DNA from: Bacteroidaceae bacterium
Lineage (GTDB): Bacteria; Bacteroidota; Bacteroidia; Bacteroidales; Bacteroidaceae
Direction: 5' to 3'
Length of the DNA stretch: 42,660 bases
Assembly: GCA_016302965.1 (NCBI GenBank)
Contig: JAEDMP010000013.1
Coordinates: 1-42,660, forward strand
Position numbers and translations under genes: made by a program. The notes beneath the pieces are model-generated. The model made no database searches. It was not told the origin of the DNA and saw nothing but the letters and a program-made list of their open reading frames with translations. Numbering within the stretch: the first letter of the stretch is position 1; each line of letters begins with the position of its first letter. Shown piece by piece: positions 23,900 to 32,205 of this stretch.

Positions 23900-24766
23900 C
23901 TAAATGCTCATCAGGTATTGTCCATAACCATTCTTCAGCATCGGCTGGGCCAGCTCATGCAGCTTCTCCTTGGTAATCCAACCTTTACGGTAGGCTATTT
24001 CCTCCAGACAGGCCACCTTCAGTCCTTGCCGTTTCTCAATCACCTCGATAAAGGTGCTGGCTTCACTCAGACTGTCGTGCGTACCGGTATCCAGCCAGGC
24101 AAATCCGCGTTGCAGAGGTATGACGCGCAGGTTCTCCTGCTCCAGATATTCCTGGTTGACGGTGGTAATCTCCAACTCTCCGCGCTTGCTGGGCTTGATG
24201 TGTTTGGCAATCTCCACCACACTGTTGGGGTAGAAATAGAGTCCCACCACCGCATAGTTGGACTTGGGATGCTCAGGCTTCTCCTCGATGCTGAGGCATT
24301 TGCCCTCGCTGTCAAACTCTGCCACTCCATAGCGTTCGGGGTCGTTGACATAATAGCCAAAAACGGTGGCCAGTTGTTTTTGCTCTGCATTCTCCACACT
24401 CTGGCGCAACAGCCCCGTGAATCCGCTTCCGTAAAAGATATTGTCACCCAGCACGAGACACACGGAATCGTTGCCTATGAATTTCTCTCCGATGATGAAT
24501 GCCTGTGCCAATCCATCGGGCGAGGGCTGTTCAGCATATTCAAACTTGACCCCAAGGTCTTCGCCACTGCCGAGCAAACGCTTGAAGCCTGGCAGATCAA
24601 CAGGGGTGCTGATGATCAGAATCTCTCTGATACCAGCCAACATCAATACTGAAACCGGATAATAAATCATCGGTTTGTCAAAGATGGGAATCAGCTGTTT
24701 GCTGATACCTTTCGTAATGGGATAAAGACGGGTCCCACTGCCTCCTGCCAATACTATTCCTTTCAT
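23900..24766 (-). CDS. rfbA: Glucose-1-phosphate thymidylyltransferase
   Basis: The 288-residue enzyme joins glucose 1-phosphate and dTTP to give dTDP-glucose, the first step to dTDP-L-rhamnose. The nucleotide-binding signature GIVLAGGSGTRLYPIT is at residues 3-18, with ISKQLIPIFDKPMIYYPVSVLM following. Further family motifs are SPDGLAQAFIIGEKFIG, LGDNIFYG and the WLDTGTHDSL loop. Length equals the RmlA family average. It is the first gene of the operon with the kinase and HAD genes. The other rml genes (rfbB, C, D) are not in this window. Confidence 0.96.
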   Translation of the reverse strand: MKGIVLAGGSGTRLYPITKGISKQLIPIFDKPMIYYPVSVLMLAGIREILIISTPVDLPGFKRLLGSGEDLGVKFEYAEQPSPDGLAQAFIIGEKFIGNDSVCLVLGDNIFYGSGFTGLLRQSVENAEQKQLATVFGYYVNDPERYGVAEFDSEGKCLSIEEKPEHPKSNYAVVGLYFYPNSVVEIAKHIKPSKRGELEITTVNQEYLEQENLRVIPLQRGFAWLDTGTHDSLSEASTFIEVIEKRQGLKVACLEEIAYRKGWITKEKLHELAQPMLKNGYGQYLMSI

Positions 24767-24795
24767 TTTTATCTGAATATTTTTATTTTTGGGTG

Positions 24796-24803
24796 CAAAG
24801 TTA
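24796..24803 (-). promoter_or_regulatory. Promoter of the rfbA operon (-7 box TAACTTTG)
   Basis: CAAAGTTA on the plus strand reads TAACTTTG on the minus strand, followed by C, 30 bases upstream of the rfbA ATG. No clear -33 element is visible. Confidence 0.6.
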
Positions 24804-24868
24804 CGAAAAAAAATGACTATCTAAAATTATTTATACAGATTTTCACCACGAATATGAGGAAAAAAGCG

Positions 24869-24876
24869 TATCTTTG
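24869..24876 (+). promoter_or_regulatory. Promoter of the 24912 gene (-7 box TATCTTTG)
   Basis: TATCTTTG followed by C is a full match to TAnnTTTG. The ATG at 24912 is 36 bases on. It is arranged back to back with the rfbA promoter within 145 bases. Confidence 0.65.
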
Positions 24877-24911
24877 CAGCCAAAAATAATAATATTCTAA
24901 GATTTTAACAA

Positions 24912-25529
24912 ATGAATTTCATATCTAAGCTGTTCAAGAAGAAAAACGAAGACGAAAACAAGGTGGGAGGAATGGAGGACTTCATGACCCTCATCAGAGT
25001 GTATTTTCAGGCAGCCATCGCCGCCGATTTGGGCATCACCAGCCTGGCTGCCCTCCCCGACCTGCGCGTGTTCAAAACCACGCTCCATGTTCCTACTGTC
25101 AACAACAAACTCGGCGTAGGCGAACGGTCACGCTGCAAGAAGATGCTCAAGGAGATGTATGGCATGGACGACGACTTCTTCAAGGAGATTGACCAAAGTG
25201 TGCGCAAGAAGTGTCGCAAGATGCAGGATGTTCAGCCCTACTTTATCCAGTTCCAAGGCTTCAGCCAAGACCTGATGATGCTCATGGGTAACCTCATGAA
25301 GTTCAAGCTCCGCCTGCCTAACTTCATGAAGAAGGCGCTCTACAGCATGACGGAGAAAACGGTGAACGACATCTTTACAAAGAACGACTATACGGATGTT
25401 GGCGTCATCAAGACCGTACAGAACGTGAGAGCCTACGCACAGCGATTTGGATTCAGCCAGAAATGGATTACCAATTTTGTCTACACCGTAGTGATGCTTG
25501 CCAAGAAAGAACCCAAGAAGAGCGAATAA
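24912..25529 (+). CDS. Conserved-looking cytoplasmic protein of unknown function
   Basis: The 205-residue product has no signal peptide. It starts with a basic, amphipathic segment (MNFISKLFKKKNEDENK), then a mostly helical body with MEDFMTLIRVYFQAAIAADLGITSL, LGVGERSRCKKMLKEMYGMDD, MMLMGNLMKFKLRLPNFMKKAL and a basic C-terminus. Methionine and lysine are abundant. I do not recognise a family. The composition and helices suggest a membrane-associated or scaffold protein. It has its own promoter and stands alone, diverging from the rfbA operon. The next gene downstream also has its own promoter, so it is probably monocistronic. Confidence 0.75.
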   Translation: MNFISKLFKKKNEDENKVGGMEDFMTLIRVYFQAAIAADLGITSLAALPDLRVFKTTLHVPTVNNKLGVGERSRCKKMLKEMYGMDDDFFKEIDQSVRKKCRKMQDVQPYFIQFQGFSQDLMMLMGNLMKFKLRLPNFMKKALYSMTEKTVNDIFTKNDYTDVGVIKTVQNVRAYAQRFGFSQKWITNFVYTVVMLAKKEPKKSE

Positions 25530-25732
25530 ACCAACGGACGTGACCGACTTGACAACCGCATAGGGCGATTGTGAATCTTGACAAGACAAGACATTACATG
25601 CTGCCTACAACATCCGAAAATTATGCGAAAGAAGTTAAGAAAACAATAAAAAGTCTTAAAAATATTCACCTCCGCGCAAAAAATCAAACAAATAAAACTA
25701 ACTTTGCAATCTGTGAAATAAAGCGATACATC
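25530..25732 (+). other. Intergenic region before the division operon
   Basis: The 203 bases hold an AT-rich stretch and a TAACTTTG promoter box near the end. An open frame in phase with the next gene begins at 25571, but the promoter lies inside it, so I treat it as non-coding. No repeat or strong hairpin is seen. Confidence 0.5.
25699..25706 (+). promoter_or_regulatory. Promoter of the coiled-coil-zapA-rny operon (-7 box TAACTTTG)
   Basis: TAACTTTG followed by C fits TAnnTTTG and lies 26 bases before the ATG at 25733. This decides the start of the coiled-coil gene: the earlier in-frame ATG at 25571 would be outside the transcript. Confidence 0.65.
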
Positions 25733-26035
25733 ATGGCCAATAACGAGCACCTTCTATTGGACTTTCAAGCACGCATCAGACAGTTATTACTCCGATTTCA
25801 GGAAATGAAAAAGGAAAATGACGAGTTGTATGCCATACTCGACAAAAACGAGCGGCAAATTAATGAACTCAAGGAAAGACTCGAACATAAAAGCCAGCAG
25901 TATGACTCGCTCAAGATTGCCAGAATGGTAGCCGTTGCCGACGAGGACATCGACATGTCCAAGAAGCGACTCTCCAAGCTGATCCGAGATGTTAACAAAT
26001 GCATTGCTGTACTGACCGAACAGAAAACTGAATAG
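25733..26035 (+). CDS. Small coiled-coil protein upstream of zapA, candidate ZapB-like partner
   Basis: The 100-residue protein begins MANNEHLLLDFQARIRQLLL and continues as one heptad-rich helix (residues 10-65, with LDKNERQINELKERLEHKSQ) ending in a short basic tail. It has no signal peptide or membrane segment and is soluble in prediction. I do not recognise a named family. It precedes zapA by two bases, and that placement recurs in Bacteroidota as I know them. Its coiled coil recalls ZapB, which binds ZapA in E. coli. The partner role is inference from context and shape only. The start is fixed by the promoter at 25699-25706. Confidence 0.75.
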   Translation: MANNEHLLLDFQARIRQLLLRFQEMKKENDELYAILDKNERQINELKERLEHKSQQYDSLKIARMVAVADEDIDMSKKRLSKLIRDVNKCIAVLTEQKTE

Positions 26036-26037
26036 CG

Positions 26038-26352
26038 ATGGCAGAGACGAAAAACGAGAAACTACATATACGCCTGCACGTTTATGATGAGGATATCGAC
26101 GTGACTGTGGAACGGAGCGAAGAGGAATACTATCGCGCCGCAGCCAAACTCATCACCGACCGCTACAACGTGTATGCCCAGATATATAAGGGACGCAAGA
26201 GCGACCATGTGATAGCGCTGATGACGCTCATCGACATCGCCTTGCAACACCAGAAAGAGCGTTCGCGCAACGACGTGGAGCCCTTCGAAAAGATTCTCAC
26301 CCGTCTGACTGCCGACATCGATGAAGTGCTCGGAGACAAACGGTCGAAATGA
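26038..26352 (+). CDS. zapA: Cell division protein ZapA
   Basis: The 104-residue protein bundles FtsZ filaments at the division site. It has the ZapA layout: an N-terminal beta-strand pair (LHIRLHVYDEDIDVTVERSEE), a helix with YYRAAAKLITDRYNVYAQIY, then a long dimer helix (HVIALMTLIDIALQHQKERSRND). Length is close to the family norm of about 100. The start codon lies two bases after the stop of the coiled-coil gene, and rny follows after 50 bases. Confidence 0.88.
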   Translation: MAETKNEKLHIRLHVYDEDIDVTVERSEEEYYRAAAKLITDRYNVYAQIYKGRKSDHVIALMTLIDIALQHQKERSRNDVEPFEKILTRLTADIDEVLGDKRSK

Positions 26353-26402
26353 GAACAATTTTTATATCCTTATATATCTAATTAAACAATTCATCAAATC
26401 CT

Positions 26403-27935
26403 ATGGAATATATCATCTGCGCCGTGGTTGCACTCCTTATCGGAGGTGCCGGCGGATTCCTCATTTTCCGCTATGTTATCAAGGGGAAATATAATGAGAT
26501 GATTGCAGCAGCCGAAAAGGAGGCCGAAGTAATCAAAGAGAAAAAACTGCTCGAAGTAAAGGAGAAATTCCTCAACAAAAAGAGCGAACTCGAGAAGGAA
26601 GTGCAGGTAAGAAACCAGCACATCCAGCAGAGTGAGAACAAACTCAAGCAGCGCGAAATCTCACTCAACCAGCGCCAAGAGGAACTGGGCAGACGCAAAA
26701 ACGAGCTCGACAACCAACAGGTGCGCATCGACAACGAGAAAAAAATGATTGCGCTCAAGCATGAGGAACTGGAGAAGATGCAGCTCAAGGAGCGTGAGAA
26801 ACTGGAAGAACTCTCCGGACTCAGTGCCGATGAAGCCAAACAGCGTCTCGTTGAATCCCTCAAGGACGAGGCCAAGACGGATGCCCAAAGCTACATCAAT
26901 GAAATCATGGACGAGGCCAAACTCAACGCCAATGCACAGGCTCGCAAGATTGTCATCCAGACCATCCAGCGTGTTGCCACTGAAACGGCTATTGAAAACA
27001 GTGTCAGTGTGTTCCACATCGACAATGATGAGGTGAAGGGACGCATCATCGGACGTGAAGGCCGCAACATACGTGCCTTGGAAGCCGCTACCGGAGTGGA
27101 AATCGTTGTGGATGACACACCCGAAGCCATCGTTATCAGCGCCTTCGACCCCATCCGCCGTGAGATTTGCCGTCTGGCTCTCCACCAGCTTGTTACCGAC
27201 GGACGCATCCACCCCGCACGCATTGAGGAGGTGGTACAAAAGGTGAAGAAGCAACTGGAAAATGAGGTGATTGAAACAGGTAAACGCACAGCCATTGACT
27301 TGGGTATACATGGTCTGCACCCTGAACTGGTGCGTATCATCGGAAAAATGAAGTACCGCTCATCCTACGGCCAGAACCTTTTGCAGCACGCACGAGAGAC
27401 AGCCAACCTGTGCGCCGTCATGGCTTCAGAGCTGGGTCTCAACCCGAAGAAAGCCAAGCGTGCCGGTCTGCTCCACGACATCGGCAAGGTGCCCGATGAA
27501 GAGAGCGAACTGCCCCACGCTCTTTACGGTGCCAAGATTGCGGAGAAATACAAGGAGAAACCCGACATCTGCAATGCCATTGCCGCCCACCACGACGAAT
27601 GTGAGATGAACACGCTGCTGGCTCCCATCGTTCAGATTTGTGATGCCATCAGCGGTGCACGCCCCGGAGCACGACGCGAGATTGTAGAGGCTTACATCAA
27701 ACGCCTCAACGACCTGGAGGCCATCGCCATGAGTTATCCGGGTGTAACCAAGACATACGCTATCCAGGCTGGACGCGAATTGCGTGTCATCGTGGGTGCC
27801 GACAAGATGGACGATGCCTCTACCGAGGCACTCTCCGGCGAGATTGCCAACAAGATTCAGACTGAGATGACCTATCCCGGACAGGTGAAAATCACAGTCA
27901 TCCGTGAGACACGTAGCGTGGCATACGCCAAATAA
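26403..27935 (+). CDS. rny: Ribonuclease Y
   Basis: The 510-residue membrane-anchored endoribonuclease initiates mRNA decay. Residues 2-26 form the membrane anchor (EYIICAVVALLIGGAGGFLIF), followed by a charged coiled coil to about residue 190. A KH domain (VKGRIIGREGRNIRALEAATG) and an HD domain with the metal-binding motif HDIGKVPDEES (about residue 358) follow, then the C-terminal RNase Y-specific region. All canonical parts and the normal length are present. It is the last gene of the operon with zapA. The pairing of an RNA decay enzyme with a division factor recurs in Bacteroidota. Confidence 0.96.
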   Translation: MEYIICAVVALLIGGAGGFLIFRYVIKGKYNEMIAAAEKEAEVIKEKKLLEVKEKFLNKKSELEKEVQVRNQHIQQSENKLKQREISLNQRQEELGRRKNELDNQQVRIDNEKKMIALKHEELEKMQLKEREKLEELSGLSADEAKQRLVESLKDEAKTDAQSYINEIMDEAKLNANAQARKIVIQTIQRVATETAIENSVSVFHIDNDEVKGRIIGREGRNIRALEAATGVEIVVDDTPEAIVISAFDPIRREICRLALHQLVTDGRIHPARIEEVVQKVKKQLENEVIETGKRTAIDLGIHGLHPELVRIIGKMKYRSSYGQNLLQHARETANLCAVMASELGLNPKKAKRAGLLHDIGKVPDEESELPHALYGAKIAEKYKEKPDICNAIAAHHDECEMNTLLAPIVQICDAISGARPGARREIVEAYIKRLNDLEAIAMSYPGVTKTYAIQAGRELRVIVGADKMDDASTEALSGEIANKIQTEMTYPGQVKITVIRETRSVAYAK

Positions 27936-27966
27936 CCGGCAAAAATCTTTTCATTACAATATCAAG

Positions 27967-27998
27967 CAGGAGTGCCAGTCATGGTGCTCCTGTTTTTT
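27967..27998 (+). terminator. Rho-independent terminator after rny
   Basis: CAGGAGTGCC (27967-27976) pairs with GGTGCTCCTG (27983-27992), with two wobble pairs, around AGTCAT, and six T residues follow. It ends the coiled-coil-zapA-rny transcript. Confidence 0.85.
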
Positions 27999-28072
27999 AT
28001 GTCGTTGAGAAAGAAAACAATCTGATGATAGCAAAAGAAAAACGGGATAAGGACAAAAAATCACGACAAAAC

Positions 28073-28103
28073 TTGGTCGGATGAAAAACATTTACTATTT
28101 TTG
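28073..28103 (+). promoter_or_regulatory. Promoter of the pectate lyase gene
   Basis: TTG (28073-28075) and TATTTTTG (28096-28103) are separated by 20 bases, a full match to the housekeeping consensus. The transcript should start near 28110. This places the ATG at 28081 upstream of the mRNA and makes 28144 the likely start of translation. Confidence 0.75.
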
Positions 28104-28143
28104 CAGCATGCTAAACAAACTCATCACTAAACAATCTGAAAAA

Positions 28144-31002
28144 ATGAGAAAAATGTACCTAAACAAACTGAAAACCTTGACCAACATCAAGGAGTGCCAA
28201 CAGATGACGTGTTCCCTCATCATGGGGCTTGTCGTCATCTTCACCTGTAGTTCCAACCCTGTCCAAGCCCAAGACGACCCACTCTATTTCACCCATGATT
28301 TTGAAAACTCCAAAATCTACCCATCCAGCAGAACAGCTACACCGCAGAGTTTCAACGAGCCATACGGGGAGTGGATTTACATCAATGCTTCTTCGGGCAC
28401 CAACTCCAGCTACCACCGCGAGGGCATGGGTGAGCGTGACTTGCGCATGACCAAAAACAATGGCAGCACCGTCATCCTGCCTGTGCTCGACAGAGGTGCC
28501 AAACAACTCTTCTTCATGGAAGGTAGAGGCGGAAGAACCATTGCCGTCTATACCTCGGAAGACGGAGGCGAGACCTGGAACAAGCTGACCGACGTGAACA
28601 CCGACAAAGACAGCTACCACAACACCGTCGACATCAACAGCATGAAGGTGAACCGCATCAAACTCGCCAATGAGGGAAGCGGTGATGCAGACGTAGACAA
28701 TATCAGCGTGAGCATTCTGGCCGCAGGACAAAAGGCACAGATGGCTACCGGCAGTGCTTCTGACATCACCAAAAGCAGTGCCGTAGTGGAAGGAAGCATC
28801 AGCGACCCCGGCGACAAGGAAATGATTGAGTACGGCATCTGCTGGAGCCAGAAAAACGAGGTTCCCTCTTCCATCGACCATCGCGTGAAAGCAAGCACCT
28901 CGCCCTTCTGGATCACCATCAACGGACTGGAAGCCGGAAGCACCATTTATTATCGCGCATACGCCATCACAGGTGCAGGAACTGGTTACGGCGAGGTGAA
29001 GAGCTTCAACACGCTTGATGCAACCCTTCCCCAGCTGTCCACCAAAACAGCACGTGTGAACCAAGTGTCGAGCAACCATACCACCATGGCTGCCTATACG
29101 GGAGGGATTATCAGCGACAATGGTGGAGCTGCGCCGACGATGGTGGGTGTGGTGTACGACATCGAACAGCATCCAACCATTGAGCATGGACAGAAGGCAT
29201 TGGCAAACGGCATCACCGACGACAACGACTTTGATGCCATCATGAAACTGCTGCCCAATACAACCTATTATTACCGCGCCTTTGCTACCAACAAAGCTGG
29301 CACCAGCTATGGAGATGAACAGAGCGTGACGACCGGCGAACTGATGATCCCCGACTTCAACGGTCATCTTATCTATTGCTCTCCACAAGGAAACGACAAC
29401 ATGGCTGACGGTTCAGAAGCCGCTCCCTTCTATTCACTGCAGAAGGCGGTAGACCTGGCACAAGCTGGCGATACTATCTATATGATGGCAGGCACCTACG
29501 TTTATGATGACCGCATCAACATCAACCAGAGCGGAACAGAAGACAAGCATATCGCTGTATTTGCCAAGGGCGGTCGCGCCATCCTCGATTTCTCGGCCAT
29601 GCCTTATCACAAGCATTCGGACAACCCCTATCAAGGCATCAGACTCTGTGGCAGTTACTGGCATTTCTACCGTATCGACATCACCAACGCCAGCGACAAC
29701 GGTATGCTCATCGAGCGCAACAAGCCGACAGGTGGCACCTCTGCCGATGTCATCAATGCCACAGACCAGGCACATGATAATATCATTGAAGAGTGCAATT
29801 TCTACAAGAACGGCGACACTGGCCTGCAGCTGAAAAATCTGGCATCCAACAACTACATCATCAACTGCGACTCCTATCTCAACTGCGATGAGGGACAGGG
29901 TGATGCCGACGGTTTCGCCCCCAAGTTGTCTGTGGGCGACGGCAACTACTTCTACGGATGCCGCGCCTGGCTCAACTCTGATGACGGATGGGATGTGTTC
30001 TTCAAGAAGGAAGGTGGATTCGGCGACAATAAAACGATTATCCTCGAAGAGTGTATCACCTACAAGAACGGATTCCTCGATGAAAACACCCTCGCTCCCG
30101 ACGGCAACGGAAACGGATTCAAAATGGGCAGCGACCAGGGAGCCATGAACCTCTACATGAACCGCTGTCTCGCAGTATGCAACAAGGCCAAAGGCTTCGA
30201 CCAGAACCACAATGCCGGCGATATCATCATGAACAACTGCACGGGTATGACGCTCAAGAGCATCAGTGACAAAGCCTATTCTTATCGTATCTATGAGTCG
30301 ATCAGCAGCGGCCATGAAGTGAGACTGACCAACTGCATTGCCATTAATGATAATGCTGCCACCGACAAACTCGACAAGAATACAGGACTGCCCAAGCCGG
30401 GCGAGGATGGCAAATACGGTCAATACGGCCGCTTCCAGGTAGACTCGACCCTGACGGGCATGAGTGTCATCAGTTGCGAGTTCCGCCATGCGGCTCCCTC
30501 AGAATTCCTGAACGTGGAGAATCATGCCGAGTTGATTGCTCCTCGCAATGCCGACGGCACACTGCCCTACTCTACCTTTGCCCGACTGAAAGAGGGCTCG
30601 AAACTGATTGACCGTGGTACCAAAGTCGATGGAACCATCTATCGTGGCATTGAAGTGGCAGGCATCTCGTACGAGGGCATGGCTCCTGATCTGGGTGCTT
30701 ACGAGTCGAAGAGCGAAAGCACCGCTATTGACGCCCTCAATGTACCCGCCAACAGTCCTTCCGCATCTGCCGGCCAACTGAAAGTGACCACAACAGCCGG
30801 AGGCATGAAGATTCTCTCCATCACCTCTGCCCACGCCGACCGCCACTTCAGTCTCATCCTCACAGATGCCACTGGCCGCACCCTGGGGCGCCATCAGTTC
30901 TCTGGCAGCGTAGCCGCCATCCCGATGCCCCAGTATTCAGGCATCCTCATTCTTCACGTTGAAGGAAATCAGGGATTCCGCGCAACCATCAAAACAAGAT
31001 AA
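28144..31002 (+). CDS. Secreted pectate lyase-like protein, PL9 beta-helix, with FN3-like domains and a T9SS-type C-terminus
   Basis: The 952-residue protein has a late signal core (SLIMGLVVIFTCSSNPVQAQ). A beta-rich domain of unknown type (about residues 45-210, ELF-like binding module) and two fibronectin-like repeats (about 215-300 and 305-400; GICWSQKNEVPSS, NTTYYYRAFATNKAGTSYG) precede the parallel beta-helix, which begins near residue 410 with YCSPQGNDNMADGSEAAPF. Asp589, Asp613, Asp614 and Asp617 keep the spacing of the PL9 calcium ligands I recall from Pel9A, and Lys660 in GNGFKMG matches the catalytic base, with seven extra residues between. The last 80 residues resemble a type IX sorting domain (LILTDATGRTLGRH ... 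GILILHVEG). It should cleave pectin outside the cell. Confidence 0.88.
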   Translation: MRKMYLNKLKTLTNIKECQQMTCSLIMGLVVIFTCSSNPVQAQDDPLYFTHDFENSKIYPSSRTATPQSFNEPYGEWIYINASSGTNSSYHREGMGERDLRMTKNNGSTVILPVLDRGAKQLFFMEGRGGRTIAVYTSEDGGETWNKLTDVNTDKDSYHNTVDINSMKVNRIKLANEGSGDADVDNISVSILAAGQKAQMATGSASDITKSSAVVEGSISDPGDKEMIEYGICWSQKNEVPSSIDHRVKASTSPFWITINGLEAGSTIYYRAYAITGAGTGYGEVKSFNTLDATLPQLSTKTARVNQVSSNHTTMAAYTGGIISDNGGAAPTMVGVVYDIEQHPTIEHGQKALANGITDDNDFDAIMKLLPNTTYYYRAFATNKAGTSYGDEQSVTTGELMIPDFNGHLIYCSPQGNDNMADGSEAAPFYSLQKAVDLAQAGDTIYMMAGTYVYDDRININQSGTEDKHIAVFAKGGRAILDFSAMPYHKHSDNPYQGIRLCGSYWHFYRIDITNASDNGMLIERNKPTGGTSADVINATDQAHDNIIEECNFYKNGDTGLQLKNLASNNYIINCDSYLNCDEGQGDADGFAPKLSVGDGNYFYGCRAWLNSDDGWDVFFKKEGGFGDNKTIILEECITYKNGFLDENTLAPDGNGNGFKMGSDQGAMNLYMNRCLAVCNKAKGFDQNHNAGDIIMNNCTGMTLKSISDKAYSYRIYESISSGHEVRLTNCIAINDNAATDKLDKNTGLPKPGEDGKYGQYGRFQVDSTLTGMSVISCEFRHAAPSEFLNVENHAELIAPRNADGTLPYSTFARLKEGSKLIDRGTKVDGTIYRGIEVAGISYEGMAPDLGAYESKSESTAIDALNVPANSPSASAGQLKVTTTAGGMKILSITSAHADRHFSLILTDATGRTLGRHQFSGSVAAIPMPQYSGILILHVEGNQGFRATIKTR

Positions 31003-31027
31003 GCCGAACGACACAGCACATTCGAAA

Positions 31028-31087
31028 CCCCATTATACCAAGCGGGAGCGTCCAAGATGCCGGACGCTCCCGCTTGGTGTAATGGGG
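31028..31087. terminator. Very long hairpin between convergent genes
   Basis: CCCCATTATACCAAGCGGGA and the next six bases (31028-31053) pair with 31062-31087 over 26 positions, with one G-T wobble, around an eight-base loop. No T tract follows on either strand. It lies 25 bases after the lyase stop and can fold from both transcripts. Confidence 0.8.
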
Positions 31088-31106
31088 CGGATTCTTTGAA
31101 ATGAAA

Positions 31107-31146
31107 TCACCCGGTTCAGAGGTGAAGTCGCCTTTGAACCGGGTGA
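31107..31146. terminator. Second hairpin between the same convergent genes
   Basis: TCACCCGGTTCA (31107-31118) pairs with TGAACCGGGTGA (31135-31146) over 12 bases, and AGGTG/CGCCT extends the stem inward to an AAGT loop. It lies 12 bases beyond the stop of the minus-strand nucleotidyltransferase. Confidence 0.75.
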
Positions 31147-31158
31147 GCCAGAAACTGC

Positions 31159-32070
31159 TTAGAACAATTTGTTGGGATAAACACCCTCGTCGATGAGCTT
31201 CTGGATACGGGCTACGGTGTCCTCGCGGTCGGCAGCGTAGGTAACACCAAACCACTTGCTGGTGGTATCAAGCACCTTGACAGTGGCTGTATGTTCGTTG
31301 ATCAGCTTGTTCACCATGAGGGGAATGAAGAATTCGGCCTTCAGGTTCTCCATGTTCTTCGGGTCAGCCAGGAAGCCCTTGAAATATTCCTCACTATGCT
31401 CGAAATAGTCGGGAGTGAAGCCCCACATGTTCATGGAAACAGGCGTATTGTCCTCGACAGCCACCCATTCGCCCTGCTCGTCTTTGTAGCAAACAGGACC
31501 ATCTACACGCATGATTTCAGTGCGCTCAACCACCGTGGTGAGGTTGCCCTGCTCATCCTTGGAACAAATACCACGGGCAACAGTACCATTCTCAGAGAGC
31601 GTGTTGCCTACACGGAAGCCTACCATCGCATAGTTGTTGGTGGCACCTTCGGGCAGTTCAGAGAGGAACTTACCGATCACCATGAAAGCGTCACGATTAT
31701 AGAAATCGTCGCAGTTGATGACACAGAAAGGCTCTTTGATGACCTCCTTGGCCATCAGCACAGCATGATTGGTTCCCCAAGGCTTTACACGTCCTTCGGG
31801 GCAGGTGAAGCCCTCGGGCAGCGCATCGAGACTCTGGAAGCAGAGCTCTGCGGGTACATGTCCTTCATACTTGGAGAGAATCTTTTCACGGAAATCCTGC
31901 TCAAAATCCTTACGGATGACAAATACGATTTTGCCAAATCCGGCCTTGATGGCATCATAGATAGAATAGTCCATGATGGTCTCGCCATTGGGGCCGAGTC
32001 CGTCAAGCTGTTTCAGACCTCCATAACGGCTGCCCATACCTGCAGCCAGTAGCAACAAAGTTGGTTTCAT
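31159..32070 (-). CDS. Sugar nucleotidyltransferase family protein
   Basis: The 303-residue cytoplasmic enzyme belongs to the NTP-transferase superfamily. The signature LLAAGMGSRYGGLKQLDGLG (residues 7-26) is a variant of the GxGxRxxP loop, and INCDDFYNRDAF carries the metal-binding aspartates. ALPEGFTCPEGRVKPWGTNHAVLMAKEVI corresponds to the substrate loop. Bacteroidota commonly carry this form next to a choline/aminoglycoside-type kinase, which is absent here. The nucleotide and sugar cannot be read from the sequence; GDP-, UDP- or CDP-sugar formation are all possible. The gene stands alone with its own promoter and is convergent with the pectate lyase. Confidence 0.85.
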   Translation of the reverse strand: MKPTLLLLAAGMGSRYGGLKQLDGLGPNGETIMDYSIYDAIKAGFGKIVFVIRKDFEQDFREKILSKYEGHVPAELCFQSLDALPEGFTCPEGRVKPWGTNHAVLMAKEVIKEPFCVINCDDFYNRDAFMVIGKFLSELPEGATNNYAMVGFRVGNTLSENGTVARGICSKDEQGNLTTVVERTEIMRVDGPVCYKDEQGEWVAVEDNTPVSMNMWGFTPDYFEHSEEYFKGFLADPKNMENLKAEFFIPLMVNKLINEHTATVKVLDTTSKWFGVTYAADREDTVARIQKLIDEGVYPNKLF

Positions 32071-32134
32071 AGTGTTGATATTAAATATTGATGTATTAAT
32101 GAGTAATTATCGTTAGTATTTATCTTCTTGTTTG

Positions 32135-32142
32135 CAAAATTA
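32135..32142 (-). promoter_or_regulatory. Promoter of the nucleotidyltransferase gene (-7 box TAATTTTG)
   Basis: CAAAATTA on the plus strand reads TAATTTTG on the minus strand, followed by C, about 65 bases upstream of the ATG at 32070. It lies within the 135-base gap that follows tamL, and shows the gene has a transcript separate from tamB-tamL. Confidence 0.6.
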
Positions 32143-32205
32143 CAGAATAATTCTGAAACTGAGCTATTTTTTGACAATAATTATACCAAATCCATGAAAT
32201 TCATC

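Noticed and set aside
25571..25732. 54-residue extension of the coiled-coil protein
   Set aside because: A TAACTTTG promoter box lies inside it at 25699-25706.
28081..28143. Earlier starts of the pectate lyase (28081, 28108)
   Set aside because: The promoter TTG-20-TATTTTTG spans 28073-28103, so the first ATG lies upstream of the transcript start and the second almost at it.
28144..31002. Polysaccharide utilisation locus
   Set aside because: No SusC, SusD, regulator or other carbohydrate enzyme flanks the lyase gene.
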